This document shows positions 20,820 through 31,551 of a DNA stretch of 64,000 bases, one piece after another. The stretch comes from Thalassia testudinum (lineage: Eukaryota > Streptophyta > Magnoliopsida > Alismatales > Hydrocharitaceae). A model generated the notes under the pieces. The model searched no databases. It had not been told where the DNA came from and saw only the letters and a list, made by a program, of their open reading frames with translations. Location: contig JAZHRO010000026.1 in NCBI GenBank assembly GCA_037157565.1, forward strand, positions 36,578,501 to 36,642,500, given 5' to 3'. Made by a program: the position numbers and the translations under genes. How positions within the stretch are numbered: position 1 is the first letter of the stretch; every line of letters starts with the position of its first letter.

Positions 20820-22405
20820 AATACCCTCATGCCTAAGATTTGCTAGTCCCTAGCAAAAATGAAAAATAAGAGAAGTAATAAGAAGATTTCTTCTTTTCTT
20901 ATTTCAAAACTTTAGAGATCCAGACAAATGTGAAGTGATGATAGCCTAGGTAACAAATCCAAGTGGAAAAGCCAATTCGCATTGGGAGTTTGTACTTTAC
21001 CCTTGGTAAATATTGTTGTCGGGATAGGCAACTACTTCCCTCGGGGATAAAGCAGACGATAATATGTAATTTGACCTCGACGTTTGGCTTAGGTAGGAGA
21101 TATTGAGTTGAATGGATTTGTATTTGGTGGCACACAGTCATCTGGTGCTACATGTAGTCGAGTATTACAGACTTTAGATTTCTAGACTATTAGACAAGTC
21201 AACTCGGAGAGAGGCTAAACAATAGTGCTCTCTTGATGTTCCTGGGCGCTCACTCTTTTCTTTCTATTCTTTCTGAGATCACAAATCTCACCAGACTTAG
21301 TAATTGTACTCATTGTTTGGTGGCCTTACATGGCATCCACACTTTAATTAAAGTCCCAATAACTCTACAACTAAGTTAGAGTCCTCAACCAGTATTCGGG
21401 TGATCAGAAATACTAAAAGGTAGATATGGGTCATATTTGGTGGAACGCGATAGGTGTTCTGTTACCTCAGAAACAATGTTACATTATAAACTTGGACTTT
21501 TTTTTTTGTAATATAACTGTTTCTTCTTTTTTCTTTTTCTTTTCTTTTCTCCCTTTTTTTTATTTTTTATAAATTGACACAGACTTTTATTTATGAGGCA
21601 TTATTAGGGATAATGATGGTCAGGAAGATATTGTGTAGCTTATTTGGTGGAAGTGCCTATTCTCGGCATCGGGAAGGAATGGATAGGACAAGCGTATTTC
21701 TGACCTTTGACACTATTATCCCTCCTTCAGCCGAGGACTCTATGAAGGACGATCGTAACCATCAACCATAGTCATAGCTTTATTAAGACTCCATCTCTGT
21801 GTATCTGCCTTATTTGGTGACTCTCAGGAATTCACACAAAGTACGCACACAGGAACAGAGAGTGAAAACTGCTCCTAACTCTGAACTATCATCATCTAAT
21901 TATCCAAAACTTAAGAGTCCTTGCACTAGACTTAGCGCACTAGTAATCTCTCTACTTTCTTCTCACAAATATGAGGTGGATCTACTAGAAGATAGTATGC
22001 CTGACTCCCTATGAACTGTCCAAGGGTTTAGTAGACTACAAATGCTTATTGGTTTTCCTCAAAGATCCATTACCAAGTCTACGTGCACGTGAAATAAATG
22101 TACTAGATTCTAAACTTAAGAAATAATTCGGGAAGAAAAACCTTCAATGACAAAGGTATTTTGCTAGGGACTAACCCATTCAGCTCAAGAAAAGATTTTT
22201 TTTTTATATATGCTAACCTAAATGCATGAATACTTCCTAAAATGCAAATGCACTCCCCCATGCCTAAATCCTACAATGTCCCCATTGTAAAATTAAAACA
22301 GGAGGAGAAAGGAAAGAAATCACCTGATGACGGTGTAATTCAGACCGCTGGGTTGCCTCCCAACAAGCGCTGCATTTTCTGTCAGCAGCCAGACTTAGAA
22401 GGAAC
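20820..22405 (-). other. 3' non-coding part of T3 interior
   Basis: This is the region between the last frames and the 3' LTR. It contains TTTGCTAGTCCCTAGCAAAA (20838-20857), a perfect palindrome that I recall as common near the 3' end of plant Tat/Athila-type elements. It also has several ATTTGGTGG words and a T-rich stretch at 21488-21570. I see no convincing gene. Confidence 0.5.
22351..22371 (-). promoter_or_regulatory. Conserved retroelement block GGTTGCCTCCCAACAAGCGC
   Basis: The + strand reads GGTTGCCTCCCAACAAGCGC and then T. I recognise this sequence as recurrent downstream of the coding region in plant Athila/Tat-type Ty3/gypsy elements. Its role is not known to me. Confidence 0.5.
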
Positions 22406-22901
22406 CTATAAGTCTGGTTCCAAATAGGCAAGGTTAGGCCCTAAAAATATGCGTAACAGTGCGGGCCTAGAAAACAGGTAGCCACAGATGTTGGCGAGCT
22501 GATGATGCAACGTAATACCAAATGCTCGCCAGAAGATATGAAAGCGAATAACCGCGTTGGCTACCTTGGGAGGTTTAGGAATAATAAACAGAATTTGAAA
22601 GGGACCTCCCAAAACAGAATAATGGAGGATAACAAGGATCCTCCAGAGCAGGACGAGTTTTAAAAGATATACACATTATTAGTTCAAACCCTTGAATGGC
22701 AAGAGTAAAAGTACAAGCATCAATCCACACTTGCCATTCTGCCCGAGGATGTACTGGCCTGATATGTTCTCTAGAAACAATGTACATGAGCAGAGATCTG
22801 AGCCAAGGATCTGTTAGGGAGTATAAGGGTTGTTTGTAGTGTTGGAAGGTAATGGTTAATCCCAATGAGGGCTTAGTTGGTGTTAGGTCTAATTCCAACA
22901 A
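22406..22901 (-). other. Two short overlapping frames after the T3 ORF
   Basis: Directly downstream of the 487-aa frame, the minus strand is open from 22901 to 22575 in one frame (without an early ATG) and from 22612 to 22406 in another (GGPFQILFIIPKPPKVANAV...). The second frame follows the first with a 38-bp overlap, as if one product had been frameshifted. No known domain is recognisable. They may be chance frames. Confidence 0.3.
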
Positions 22902-24365
22902 TTATTTAGATTGTGTATACTCCCTAGCAGTTGTAGACAACAGGTTACCTTGCCTAGCATTAATGATCGGAGTCATATTTGAATCAAGGGTAGACTCCAA
23001 ATTACAACTCTTTGATGGCAGGGTCAAAATGTCAGAATCATTATTATTCAGCTCATCCCCAGATTCGTTTGGTTCACTCAAATTTTTGTTGGGGAGTACA
23101 TGTGATTCATTAATGAAGACAGGAGTTGGATCAGTATCCTTAATTATTCCTAAAGGAAGATCAGTTTTAATATTTTGGAGAAAGCCTATATCATTGAATT
23201 TATCATTCTTCTCGGGGTATAAATCCTCAAGTGACGTGTTTTGTCCCCGAGAGTCTCCCACAATCTTCTCATTATTTTGTTTGTCCTCCTCTAATATCAA
23301 CTCCTGCTTTGATGGAGGATGACTCTCAAAAGAAAAGAGGAATCTGGATATCACCATATGGTTTATATCCTTTGGAGGTAAATCCTTAAATGATAAATAA
23401 TTCCCCTGTGATTCACTCCAGATTTTCAGTCCAGGTTCCTCTATTGGGGCATCCCCATCATCTGAAATAGACTCTTCATATCCCTGAGACCAAAATTGAT
23501 CATCCTCTATTCCCTTAGGGTCACCTTCATTGGGTGCATTTAAATCAGGATGCTGAATGGTAGGTGTTGATTCCCTAAGTGGAGGGTCAGGAGTAGGCTC
23601 ACTAAAGGTAGAATGGGATTCCACCAAATAATCAATAGGGGAAGTGATAGGAATAATACGACCTTGACTCGGGTTGGTAGGGGTAAGGAGAATACTGTCA
23701 TTGGGGTCAAGGTCCTCAAGAGGTACCATCTTCCCTTGCTTTTGACTCCAACATAGTTCAAGTGGATAATCACTATGATCGTTCTTCTCTCGTGGCCATG
23801 TCTCATTGAGAGAGTCTAAGTGATAGCTACATAAAATTAGATCCCTATTGTCATTGGGTTCCTCTGAATTATTTTCATGATCAGGGTCGTATGGGTAGGG
23901 ATCAGAATTACTGGGAAGCGTGTAGCTAAGTTGTCTTATTTCTTCATTTAATTGTTGACTTTTCCTCAACATCTCTCCCATTGATTCCATCATTTCCTTT
24001 TGTTGTTTTTGCATTTCTATCATAAAAGAGGAGAGGCTAGTATTATCAGGTTGGGGAGGATAGTCAATTTCAGGCTTTGGTTGCCTAGGGATATCGGTCC
24101 AACCTCGATACGGAAAATCATGAAGGGTGGGAGGGTTGGGTGTTTGCATGGAAGTTGGGATTTCAGGGTTGAAAAATCCCGCTCCTAGGCTCTGCTCAAA
24201 AGTGGGAGTTATCAAGCTAGTACTCCCAGGATAAGAATAAGAATGATCCCATGAATTATCAATGTACCCATCAAAGGATGGATACACTCGGGGCATGGGA
24301 TCCTGATTAAAAGATGGGAAGTATTGACTCTGATAATCTAACTGATAGGAGTAAGGGTGATCCAT
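22902..24365 (-). CDS. Uninterrupted 487-aa protein of T3, function unknown
   Basis: The frame starts at ATG 24365-24363 (MDHPYSYQLDYQSQYF); four further codons upstream lack an ATG. It runs without a stop for 487 codons on the element's sense strand, 1.2 kb after the PBS, where gag would be. Layout by residue: 1-110 rich in Tyr, Pro, Ser and Gln; 112-146 a clear coiled coil (SSFMIEMQKQQKEMMES...LNEEIRQL); 150-487 acidic and Pro/Ser/Asn-rich. The last part holds three copies of a degenerate unit at about 205-223 (WSQKQGKMVPLEDLDPND), 315-333 (WSESQGNYLSFKDLPPKD) and 368-388 (GDSRGQNTSLEDLYPEK), with a possible fourth near 466-482. No capsid, zinc knuckle, protease or RT motif is visible. A Tyr/Pro-rich segment followed by a coiled coil also occurs after the capsid in Athila-type Gag, so a capsid-less Gag derivative is one option. 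A captured host sequence is another. The product is most likely disordered outside the coiled coil. Confidence 0.6.
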   Translation of the reverse strand: MDHPYSYQLDYQSQYFPSFNQDPMPRVYPSFDGYIDNSWDHSYSYPGSTSLITPTFEQSLGAGFFNPEIPTSMQTPNPPTLHDFPYRGWTDIPRQPKPEIDYPPQPDNTSLSSFMIEMQKQQKEMMESMGEMLRKSQQLNEEIRQLSYTLPSNSDPYPYDPDHENNSEEPNDNRDLILCSYHLDSLNETWPREKNDHSDYPLELCWSQKQGKMVPLEDLDPNDSILLTPTNPSQGRIIPITSPIDYLVESHSTFSEPTPDPPLRESTPTIQHPDLNAPNEGDPKGIEDDQFWSQGYEESISDDGDAPIEEPGLKIWSESQGNYLSFKDLPPKDINHMVISRFLFSFESHPPSKQELILEEDKQNNEKIVGDSRGQNTSLEDLYPEKNDKFNDIGFLQNIKTDLPLGIIKDTDPTPVFINESHVLPNKNLSEPNESGDELNNNDSDILTLPSKSCNLESTLDSNMTPIINARQGNLLSTTAREYTQSK

Positions 24366-25561
24366 TTCTTTAAGCAAAACAATTTTAACTCTCTTAGGAT
24401 TTAGAAGAATTTAGAATACAAGCAGAAACTTCCTAGAGAGTTCTACTGTCAAAGCAAACGCAAATTCAATGGGATCTGTTTTTAGTAGATTGTAGGTTTT
24501 AGAATTATATGTTCAGTTGGTGGCCAAACAAGTTTTGCAAAAAATTACGCTTCCTAGGCCAACCTTCGCTGGTGCCTATAACCTACTCGTAAGGGATGGA
24601 GTCTCGAATCGAGCCCATACATGAAGAACCGAAGTAACTTGGTGGATAGGCTTGTTGATTTTCGACTAACTTCCCTTGTGGTGCAAAAGAGGAGAGGTAG
24701 AAATTTATCTAGTGACCTTATGTGTGAGGTGCATAGTGTCTCCAGTGTGCAAACATATGATCGTGCTTTGATTTTTGAAATTTTGTAAACAAGATCCTTT
24801 TGCACACAATTTTCAGTCAAAGATTTTAAAGTCCAACCTCTTAGCAGTCCCAATTTTTAAAGTAACCACTGAATTAATTTGATTCAAGCACTTTAGTAGT
24901 CTTAGATTTAGGTTCAATGCATATGCATGACAGGTAATTGATGCTCAAGAGAAGACGTACCTTACTCTAGCTTTCTTCGTGCAATGAATGTATGCAATGC
25001 AGGAAAAATAAACTAGATGCTGCTCATTCAGTCCTAGATGGTCGTCCTATAGATATGTAGCTTCTAGCAGGCAGTTCGATTTTTTTTTTAATAATAATAA
25101 TAAACAAACAGACCCAATCTAACTAACTAACCGAAATGCAGTTCAAACAATGCAAATAATCCTATAATCTAAATAAATAAATAGGAACATGCTCCTACCT
25201 ACAAGAGCGATAAGAAATAAAGAGGCACTGGGAACACGTTCCCAAAAATACCCAAGGGTCCAACAGATAGAATTTAAATTCTAATATCTATCTAAATTAA
25301 ATCTGAATAAGATCTACTGATTAAATCAGAAACAGGCTCCTCCGTAAGCCTATGCGCGTGGGATCAAGGCCCACGTGTTCTTGTTGCTGGCCTCCAGGTG
25401 GCATCAAGGTCAACCAAAAAGATCGTCTCCGCCATGCGCGCCTGTCGCATTCGTCACGTGTTTTTGCACAGAAGAAAATCCACAGTTAGTAATTCAGAAA
25501 AGCTTTCAAAATAGCATAAAAATAACATAAAATTTTTGAAAAAATTAATAGGCTTGTTTCC
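24366..25561 (-). other. Leader of T3
   Basis: This 1.2-kb untranslated region lies between the PBS and the 487-aa frame. It contains an (ATA)n run with a T9 tract at 25081-25105 and a short frame at 24554-24853 without known similarity. I see nothing else. Confidence 0.5.
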
Positions 25562-25579
25562 TCCTCGGCAACGATACCA
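25562..25579 (-). promoter_or_regulatory. Primer-binding site for tRNA-Asp (T3)
   Basis: TGGTATCGTTGCCGAGGA on the minus strand lies 2 nt from the LTR end. It agrees with the complement of the tRNA-Asp 3' end at 14 of 18 positions, including CGTTGCCG without mismatch. Confidence 0.7.
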
Positions 25580-25581
25580 TT

Positions 25582-27314
25582 TGAAAGAGCGATCTTCGTT
25601 TTCGTTGAAAACTTTAACATAAAATGATGTGTTGTTGTATTTAATCGTGTGGTAGAAAATCGATTTTCAAAACATTTTAATTTTCAGAACCTAATCACGA
25701 ATAGTTAGGTCATATCCACAGAAAGGAATTAGCCTATTTAAACTAGTAAATAGTGTCTTGTTTATTAGGGAATCTCAGTGGGTATGCATAATACTTAGTG
25801 CAACTTATTACCCTCATGAATTCTCATTCTAAGCAATTAATTAAAACTGAAGGGGTTTATATGCAAAATTATCACAATATAATATTCTAATGATCTTGGT
25901 AATGATAATCAAGGTAACTACTAATTTCCCGTAAAACATTCCTTATTTACGATAATCAATGTGGCATGCTATTATCTAATTCATGAAATACTCAATCAGA
26001 AGCAATTTATAAAGAATAGAGAGATATGCATGCAAATTCACCTTAATATATTAATTTGGTAAATAAATGAATAGGAAGTTTCACAATGGCATTTTCCGTA
26101 ATTACTAATTGAATGAAAAATAGAGGTTTTTGCCTCTCTCTTCCGTGCGCAAGCGTGGGTCGACGACTGATGGCAAGGTCGCATGTAGAGATGCGTCTCG
26201 ACGAGTGCTTCACAATGGTGGCAGCGGCACGTCGCGAGGTGGTCGGTGGCGGCCAGCTGGCGGAGATGAATGTCGATGGTGGAGAAGCTGTAGCCGGCCG
26301 TGCGTGCTGGAGGTGTTGGTGCGCGGTTGCTGGTGGTGGTGCGGGCACGCGAAGGCACTAGAGGGAGGCTGCAGGGGCGCACGGGCATTCTGCAACGCCT
26401 GCAGAGGGTGCGCCAGGCGCTGGAGGGAGAAGGAGACACAGTGCCTGCGAGCGCTTGAAGGCAGGTTTGGCAGATGTAGGATGGGGCGCTGGCGCTGGAG
26501 AGGGGGAAACGCCTGTGGGCGCTGGAGGCGAGCGCTGGAGGGGCGCTGGCTGGAGGCACTGGAGGCGGGTCAGCGTAGGCGCTGGAGAGGGGCTGCAGGG
26601 TGCACGGTCATTCTTCAGCGCCTGCAGAGGGCGGTGGTGGCATGGGATCTTGCAGGGCGCTGTAGGCGAGGGTGCTGAGGCAGTGCAGTGAAGGAGGTGG
26701 AAGGTGTTGCATGCGCACAAGAGGGTATGCGACCTGCGGGGTGCTGTGCGGGTGCGCCTACAGTGAGAGGATTGCGCTTGCGGGGCGTGATGGCGATGGT
26801 GCGGGCGCGGGTGGGGGGCTGCAGGCTGGAAGGGTGTGGTGGAAGGTGACTTCAGTTCACGCTTGGTTCACAGGGTCGGCCCTCTCCACGGTGGAGAAGG
26901 TGGCTAGGGAGAAGGTGGATCCCCGCAAGGGGGAGGAAGATGATGCCCGCTATCCAACTTTTCCCAACCTCTTTATCTCCTCTCCCTTCGTGCGTAAGTT
27001 AAGGGATTTTCAAATCCCTTTGCTATTTTTGGCCGGCGACTGTTGAGGGTGGCCGGAGGATGGGGAAAAAAAATGTCGCCGGTTGTTTGAAAGGGGAATT
27101 TACCCTTCCCTCCTTGTTCTTTTGCCAAATATTCTTCCTGCACATAAAAACATAAAATCATTACATATTAAGTTATAGAATACTATAAAATAGATGTAAA
27201 CTTAAATCATGATGTATGCAAACATTCTATAACTTAATGTAGTTATTAACAAACCTAAAAGGTACGATTAAAATTACTTAGGCGTAATATTAGTCCATTA
27301 AAATGGACTCATCA
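25582..27314 (-). repeat. 5' LTR of T3
   Basis: This is the partner of 19101-20819, colinear throughout. Differences are mostly single bases, plus a few small indels in the GC-rich stretch (for example an extra GAGCGCTGGAG unit near 26530). It drives minus-strand transcription toward the 487-aa frame. Confidence 0.9.
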
Positions 27315-27319
27315 ATCCA

Positions 27320-30300
27320 CAATAGTTGTGAACAAGCTAAAGATGCTGCTACATACTTTGCTTTAGTTGTGGATGGTGATATAGTATTTTGTTTTCTAGA
27401 GAACTAAGAGACTAGGAAATTTCTGAGAAATTGACAAGTTCCACTAGTACTCTTATGATCTATGAAACTACCCGCATAATCAGCATCACAAAAGGAATAT
27501 AATTCCAATGTGTCTGACTTTAGATAAAAAAGTCCTAAGTTTTGTGTGTTGTTTAGATATTTAAGTATTCTTTTAAAAACATTTAGATGTGTTTCTTTAG
27601 GGTTTACTTGAAAGCGAGCACACAAACAAGTACAAAATAGAATGTTAGGTCTACTTGCAGTTAAATATAATAGGATCCTATTATGCTTCTGTATAGTTTT
27701 TGATCTATTGATTTACCTGTGTCATCAGTTTTCAATTGGGTAGAAGCTGCCATTGGTGTTTCTTTACCTTTGACTTTATCCATCAAGAATTTCTTCAGTA
27801 TCTCTATTATGTATTTTGTTTGAGATATGAAGATTCCAAAGGACAATTAATCAATTTGAAGTTCGAGAAAGAACCGAAATTCGCCCATCATGCTCATCTC
27901 AAACTGATCCTACATTACCTTTGCAAAGTCTTGGCATAACAGATCATTAGCAGCACCGAAATAATATCATCAACATATATTTGTATTATTAAAAGATCAT
28001 TTTCTCTCCTTTTAGTGAATAGGGTTGGATCTATTTGACTAATTTTAAATTCATTGTCAATTAGATATGTTTTTAATCTATCATACCAAGCTCGTGGAGC
28101 TTGTTTTAGATCATATAATGCTTTGTTTAATTTGTAAACGTGTTCTGGATGATTCAGATCTTCAAATCCTGGAGCTTGTTTAACAAAAACTTCCTCCTTG
28201 ATTAATCCATTTAGAAAGGCACTTTTGACATTCATTTGGAAGAGTTTGAATTCCATATGGGCTGCAAAAGCTAGCAACATTCTAAGAGATTCTAGTCGAG
28301 CAATATGTGCATATGTTTCATCAAAATCTATCCCTTCTTGATTGTATCCTTGAGCCACAAGTCTAGCTTTATTTCTAACTACATTTCCTGATTCATCAAG
28401 TTTGTTCCTAAAAACCCACTTGGTTCCTATAATGGTTTGTGATTCAGGCTTTGAAACAAGTTCCCATACTTGATTTTTCTTAAATTGATTTAGCTCATCT
28501 TCCATATCAGTAATCTAATAGTTATCTGAGAAGGCTTCCTTCTTTAGGATGATTTTTCACAAAAGAGATATCTTTGGGTGGTTCATTAGAAATATCCTGT
28601 TTTGGAATGTTTGATGGATCATGTATTAGGGCATCATCATCAATCAGAGAAGATTTAGGTTGAACTAATGTTTCATCAAATGATACATGCATGGTTTCCT
28701 CAACAACAGAGTTCTTCTTAATAAAGACCCTATAGGCTTTACTTCTAGTTGAATAACCTAAGAAAATCCCTTCTGAGCTTTTAGCATTGAACTTATCAAG
28801 ATTATTTTTAGTGTTAAGTATAAGCATCGACATCCGAATATCTTGAAGTTGGAAATTCTAGGTGTTCTTCCATGATAGAGTTCAAAAGGTGTCTTCTTTA
28901 GGATTGGTCTGATCAAGGTTCTATTTTGGATATAGCAAGTAGTATTTACAGCCTCAGCCCAAAAATATCGACACAGCTTTGACTCGCACAGCATTGTACG
29001 GGCACACTCTTTCAAAGTCTATTTTTCCTCTCAACTACACCATTTTGAGGTGCAGCTCTAGGGAAGGCAAACTCATGTTTGATTCCATATTGATCACAAA
29101 AATTCGAAAAAGATTCATTTTCAAATTCTCCACCATGATTACTTATGATCCTAATTACCTCATATCCTTTCTCCTTCAGTAATCTTCTAACTAGTTTGCT
29201 AAAGGCATCTATGGTTAAGTCCTTACTTTTTAAGAAAGATACCCAAGTAAATCTAGAGAAGTCGTCAATTATGACTAAACAATATCTACACTTGCTTAGG
29301 CTTTTGGATTTGGTTGGTCTGAACAAGTCTAATTGAAGTAGCTCCAAGGGTTAAGAAGTGCTAACCATCCTTGTTGGTTTTAAAGGATTTTTGGTTTACT
29401 TACCAACTTGACAAGAATCACAAACTTTGCTTTTCTTGAAGTTGATCTTTGTCAGACCCTTGACAAGTTCATGTTTCACAAGTTTACTAATGTTGCCCAC
29501 GTGAACATGACCTAGTCGTTTATGTTTAACTGTTTCTTCTTCATTAGATACGACTAGACATTCAAGACTGTCGTATTTGTCAAAGTTTATAGTGTAAATG
29601 TCTTTATGTCTATTTCCTTTAAGAATAATTTATTTTGTTTCTTTATTATGAATTTTAAAACCTTTTGATGTGAATGTAATTTTATTCCCTTTATCACATA
29701 TTTGGCTTACACTTAACATATTATGCTTGAAACCTTTAACTAAATGCACGTTATCAAAAGAGGTAGAAAGTTACCAATTTGGCCAGCACCAATAATACGA
29801 TCCTTGTGGTTGTTCCCAAATGTGACCGTACTACCTTCCTGACGGTTGAGCTGCAGGAATAGGTCTTCCTCACCGGTCATGTGCTTGGGATAGCCGTTGT
29901 CCATTATCCACCTTCTTTCTTCTCTTTCCTATCATTGGTTTGTGATTGTGAGGCTTTGTTAGATAGAGTGGCTTCAGTGTTTCATTGATTTGTTGAAAAG
30001 TCCACTTCTTATAATCTACAAAACTTACAAAATAAGATCACAAAATACTTTTTGGTACCCATTTTTGTTTGGGTCCACGGTGGTTAGTTCACGCTGCCTA
30101 CTTTGGCAAGATACCTTTCTCTTTGTTCTAGCTAGAACAAGATGCTTCATGGTTATTTTTTGGTATATAGCTTAACCCAAATTTTGTGGTGCTTTGGGTT
30201 TGTGTTCCTAACAATTTATGCAAGTTTCTACTTCCATTTGTGAATTTATTTAGGTCATTTAATAGAATAGTAGAGTTTTCTTTTAGTTTGTCTATATCTA

Positions 30301-30474
30301 CTTTTAAGTTGTTTATCTATGATTTTAGTGCAATCATCTCAACAGATAACTCTTTGTTTTGATTTTCAATTACTTCTTTTTGTGCTTTTTCTTTACCTAA
30401 TGCTTTTACTAGGTTTTTTTTTCTAATTTTAATGATTTTGCTATATCATGCATCTCAAAGAATGCTTCTAATAA
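27320..30474 (-). pseudogene. S1 protease, integrase and reverse transcriptase (broken)
   Basis: This is the central part of a copia polyprotein on the minus strand. Protease remains lie near 29915 (DNGYPKHMTG, with DNG where DSG is usual). A CDSCQVGK pre-integrase zinc motif is near 29430. Integrase runs from 29347 with IDDFSRFTWVSF and VVERKNR; its second catalytic Asp is changed (SNHGGEFEN for SDHG). The integrase end and linker are at 29015-28522. RT runs from 28505 with TKWVFRNK, ARLVAQGY, QMNVKSAFLNG (Asn for the first catalytic Asp) and an intact YVDD near 27980. A frameshift follows the YVDD, then QTKYIIEILKKF (27830), SIIGSYYI and the start of RNase H (CDADYAGS, 27490). Both lost Asp residues are Asp-to-Asn, consistent with C-to-T change on the opposite strand. 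The protein cannot be active. Confidence 0.85.
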
Positions 30475-31522
30475 TTCATCTTGGGTAAAGGAGGTTACCT
30501 CATCTTCTAGTGCCATAAGGTCGAGAAGAACTTCTCCCAAGGTTTCTTCTTCCTCTGAACTTGAGTCTAACTCATCCCAAGTTGCAGTAAAGCTTTCTTC
30601 TTTCCGTCTTTTCTGAAGTGCTTCTTCTTCTTATCTGCTTCCTTCCTGAGAAGTGGACAATCCTTCTTAATGTGTCACTTTCTCTTGGAATTGTAACAGA
30701 TGACTACATTGTTCTTGGTTTCTTCTTTCTTCTTCCTCCAATTCTTCTTATCCTTGAGGAACTTCTTGAATTTTCTAGATAGGAGTGCTATATCTTCCTC
30801 TTCTTCTCCACTTGAAGTTTCTTCAGATTTTTGAATGGCTTCAAGGGCTATAGCTTTCTTCTTTATTCCTTCGTCTCCATGTTCCTTCATGTGCTGAAGT
30901 TGAACTTCGTAGGCCATAAGGCTTTCGATAAGATCGTCTAGTTTTAGGGTATATAGATCTTTGACTCCTGTATGGCTGTAGTCTTGCTCTCCCAATCACT
31001 GGTGAGTGATTGAAGTATCTTTCTTACTAAGGTTTCATTTTTGATCTCCTGATCTAGGTTTCTTAGAGAGTTTATGATGCCCATAAACCTCGTGAACATC
31101 TCCTTGATTGACTCGCCTTTCTTCATTCTGAAAAGCTCATAATTCTACGTTAGTAAATTTACTCGAGTTTCTTTTACCTTAGTTGTCCCCTCATGGGTGA
31201 CTTCGAGGATGCTCCATATCTCGTAGGCTGTCTTGCAAGTAGAGACATGGTTGAATTCTGCTCTCGAAAGCTCACAGAAGATTGCATTCATGGCTTTAGC
31301 ATTGTAGGTTGCCATCTTCTTTTGATCTAGTGTCACCGCCACTCCTTCCTTGATTTTAGGACGAGTGTACTTGGAGGCGATGACATCCCATACCTCGAAG
31401 TCCGTGGATTCTAGGAAGATCTACATCCTAGTTTTCTAGCATCCATAGTTCGTCCCATCAAAGAGAGGAGGACGAACAACAGATTACCCCTCATTGTATG
31501 TGTCGATAGATGACTTTAACAT
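30475..31522 (-). pseudogene. S1 gag (UBN2-type, broken)
   Basis: The copia capsid gene starts at ATG 31522-31520, 17 nt after the PBS. The N-terminal part (SVVRPPLFDGTNYGC, EVWDVIASKY) and the UBN2-type core (KKMATYNAKAMNAIFCEL, YEIWSILEVTHEGT, then MKKGESIKEMFTRFMGIINS) are readable across stops near 31490 and 31145. An acidic coiled-coil segment (KSEETSSGEEEEDIALL) precedes the nucleocapsid, where the zinc knuckle reads CYNS followed by a stop instead of CYNCxxxGH. The stops and the lost cysteine mark it as dead. Its place after an initiator-Met PBS and before protease is standard for copia. Confidence 0.8.
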
Positions 31523-31538
31523 CTTCTAGACAACTAGG

Positions 31539-31550
31539 CTCTGATACCAA
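31539..31550 (-). promoter_or_regulatory. Primer-binding site for initiator tRNA-Met (S1)
   Basis: TTGGTATCAGAG on the minus strand lies directly beside the LTR. It is complementary to the 3' end of plant initiator tRNA-Met (TGGTATCAGAGC). Confidence 0.85.
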
Positions 31551-31551
31551 G

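Larger units (their letters stand above)
19101..27314 (-). mobile_element. Non-autonomous tRNA-Asp-primed LTR element T3
   Basis: This is an 8.2-kb element with two LTRs (19101-20819 and 25582-27314), 4.8 kb of interior, an ATCCA duplication and a tRNA-Asp PBS next to the right LTR. It is therefore transcribed right to left. Its LTRs are visibly the most alike of any pair in the window apart from the K1 pair. It is nested at the deepest level of the left part, which suggests a recent insertion. The interior has no recognisable capsid, protease, RT, RNase H or integrase. It carries one long sense-strand frame (24365-22902) and two shorter frames after it. The PBS and the conserved ...GGTTGCCTCCCAACAAGCGCT block (+ strand 22351-22371) place it with Tat/Athila-type elements that depend on an autonomous partner. 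Confidence 0.85.

Noticed and set aside
26038..27046. Several overlapping long frames on both strands (also at 19557-20551)
   Set aside because: They lie in the GC-rich core of the two T3 LTRs, where stops are rare in all frames. Frames are not equally preserved between the two LTRs and show no protein-like pattern.
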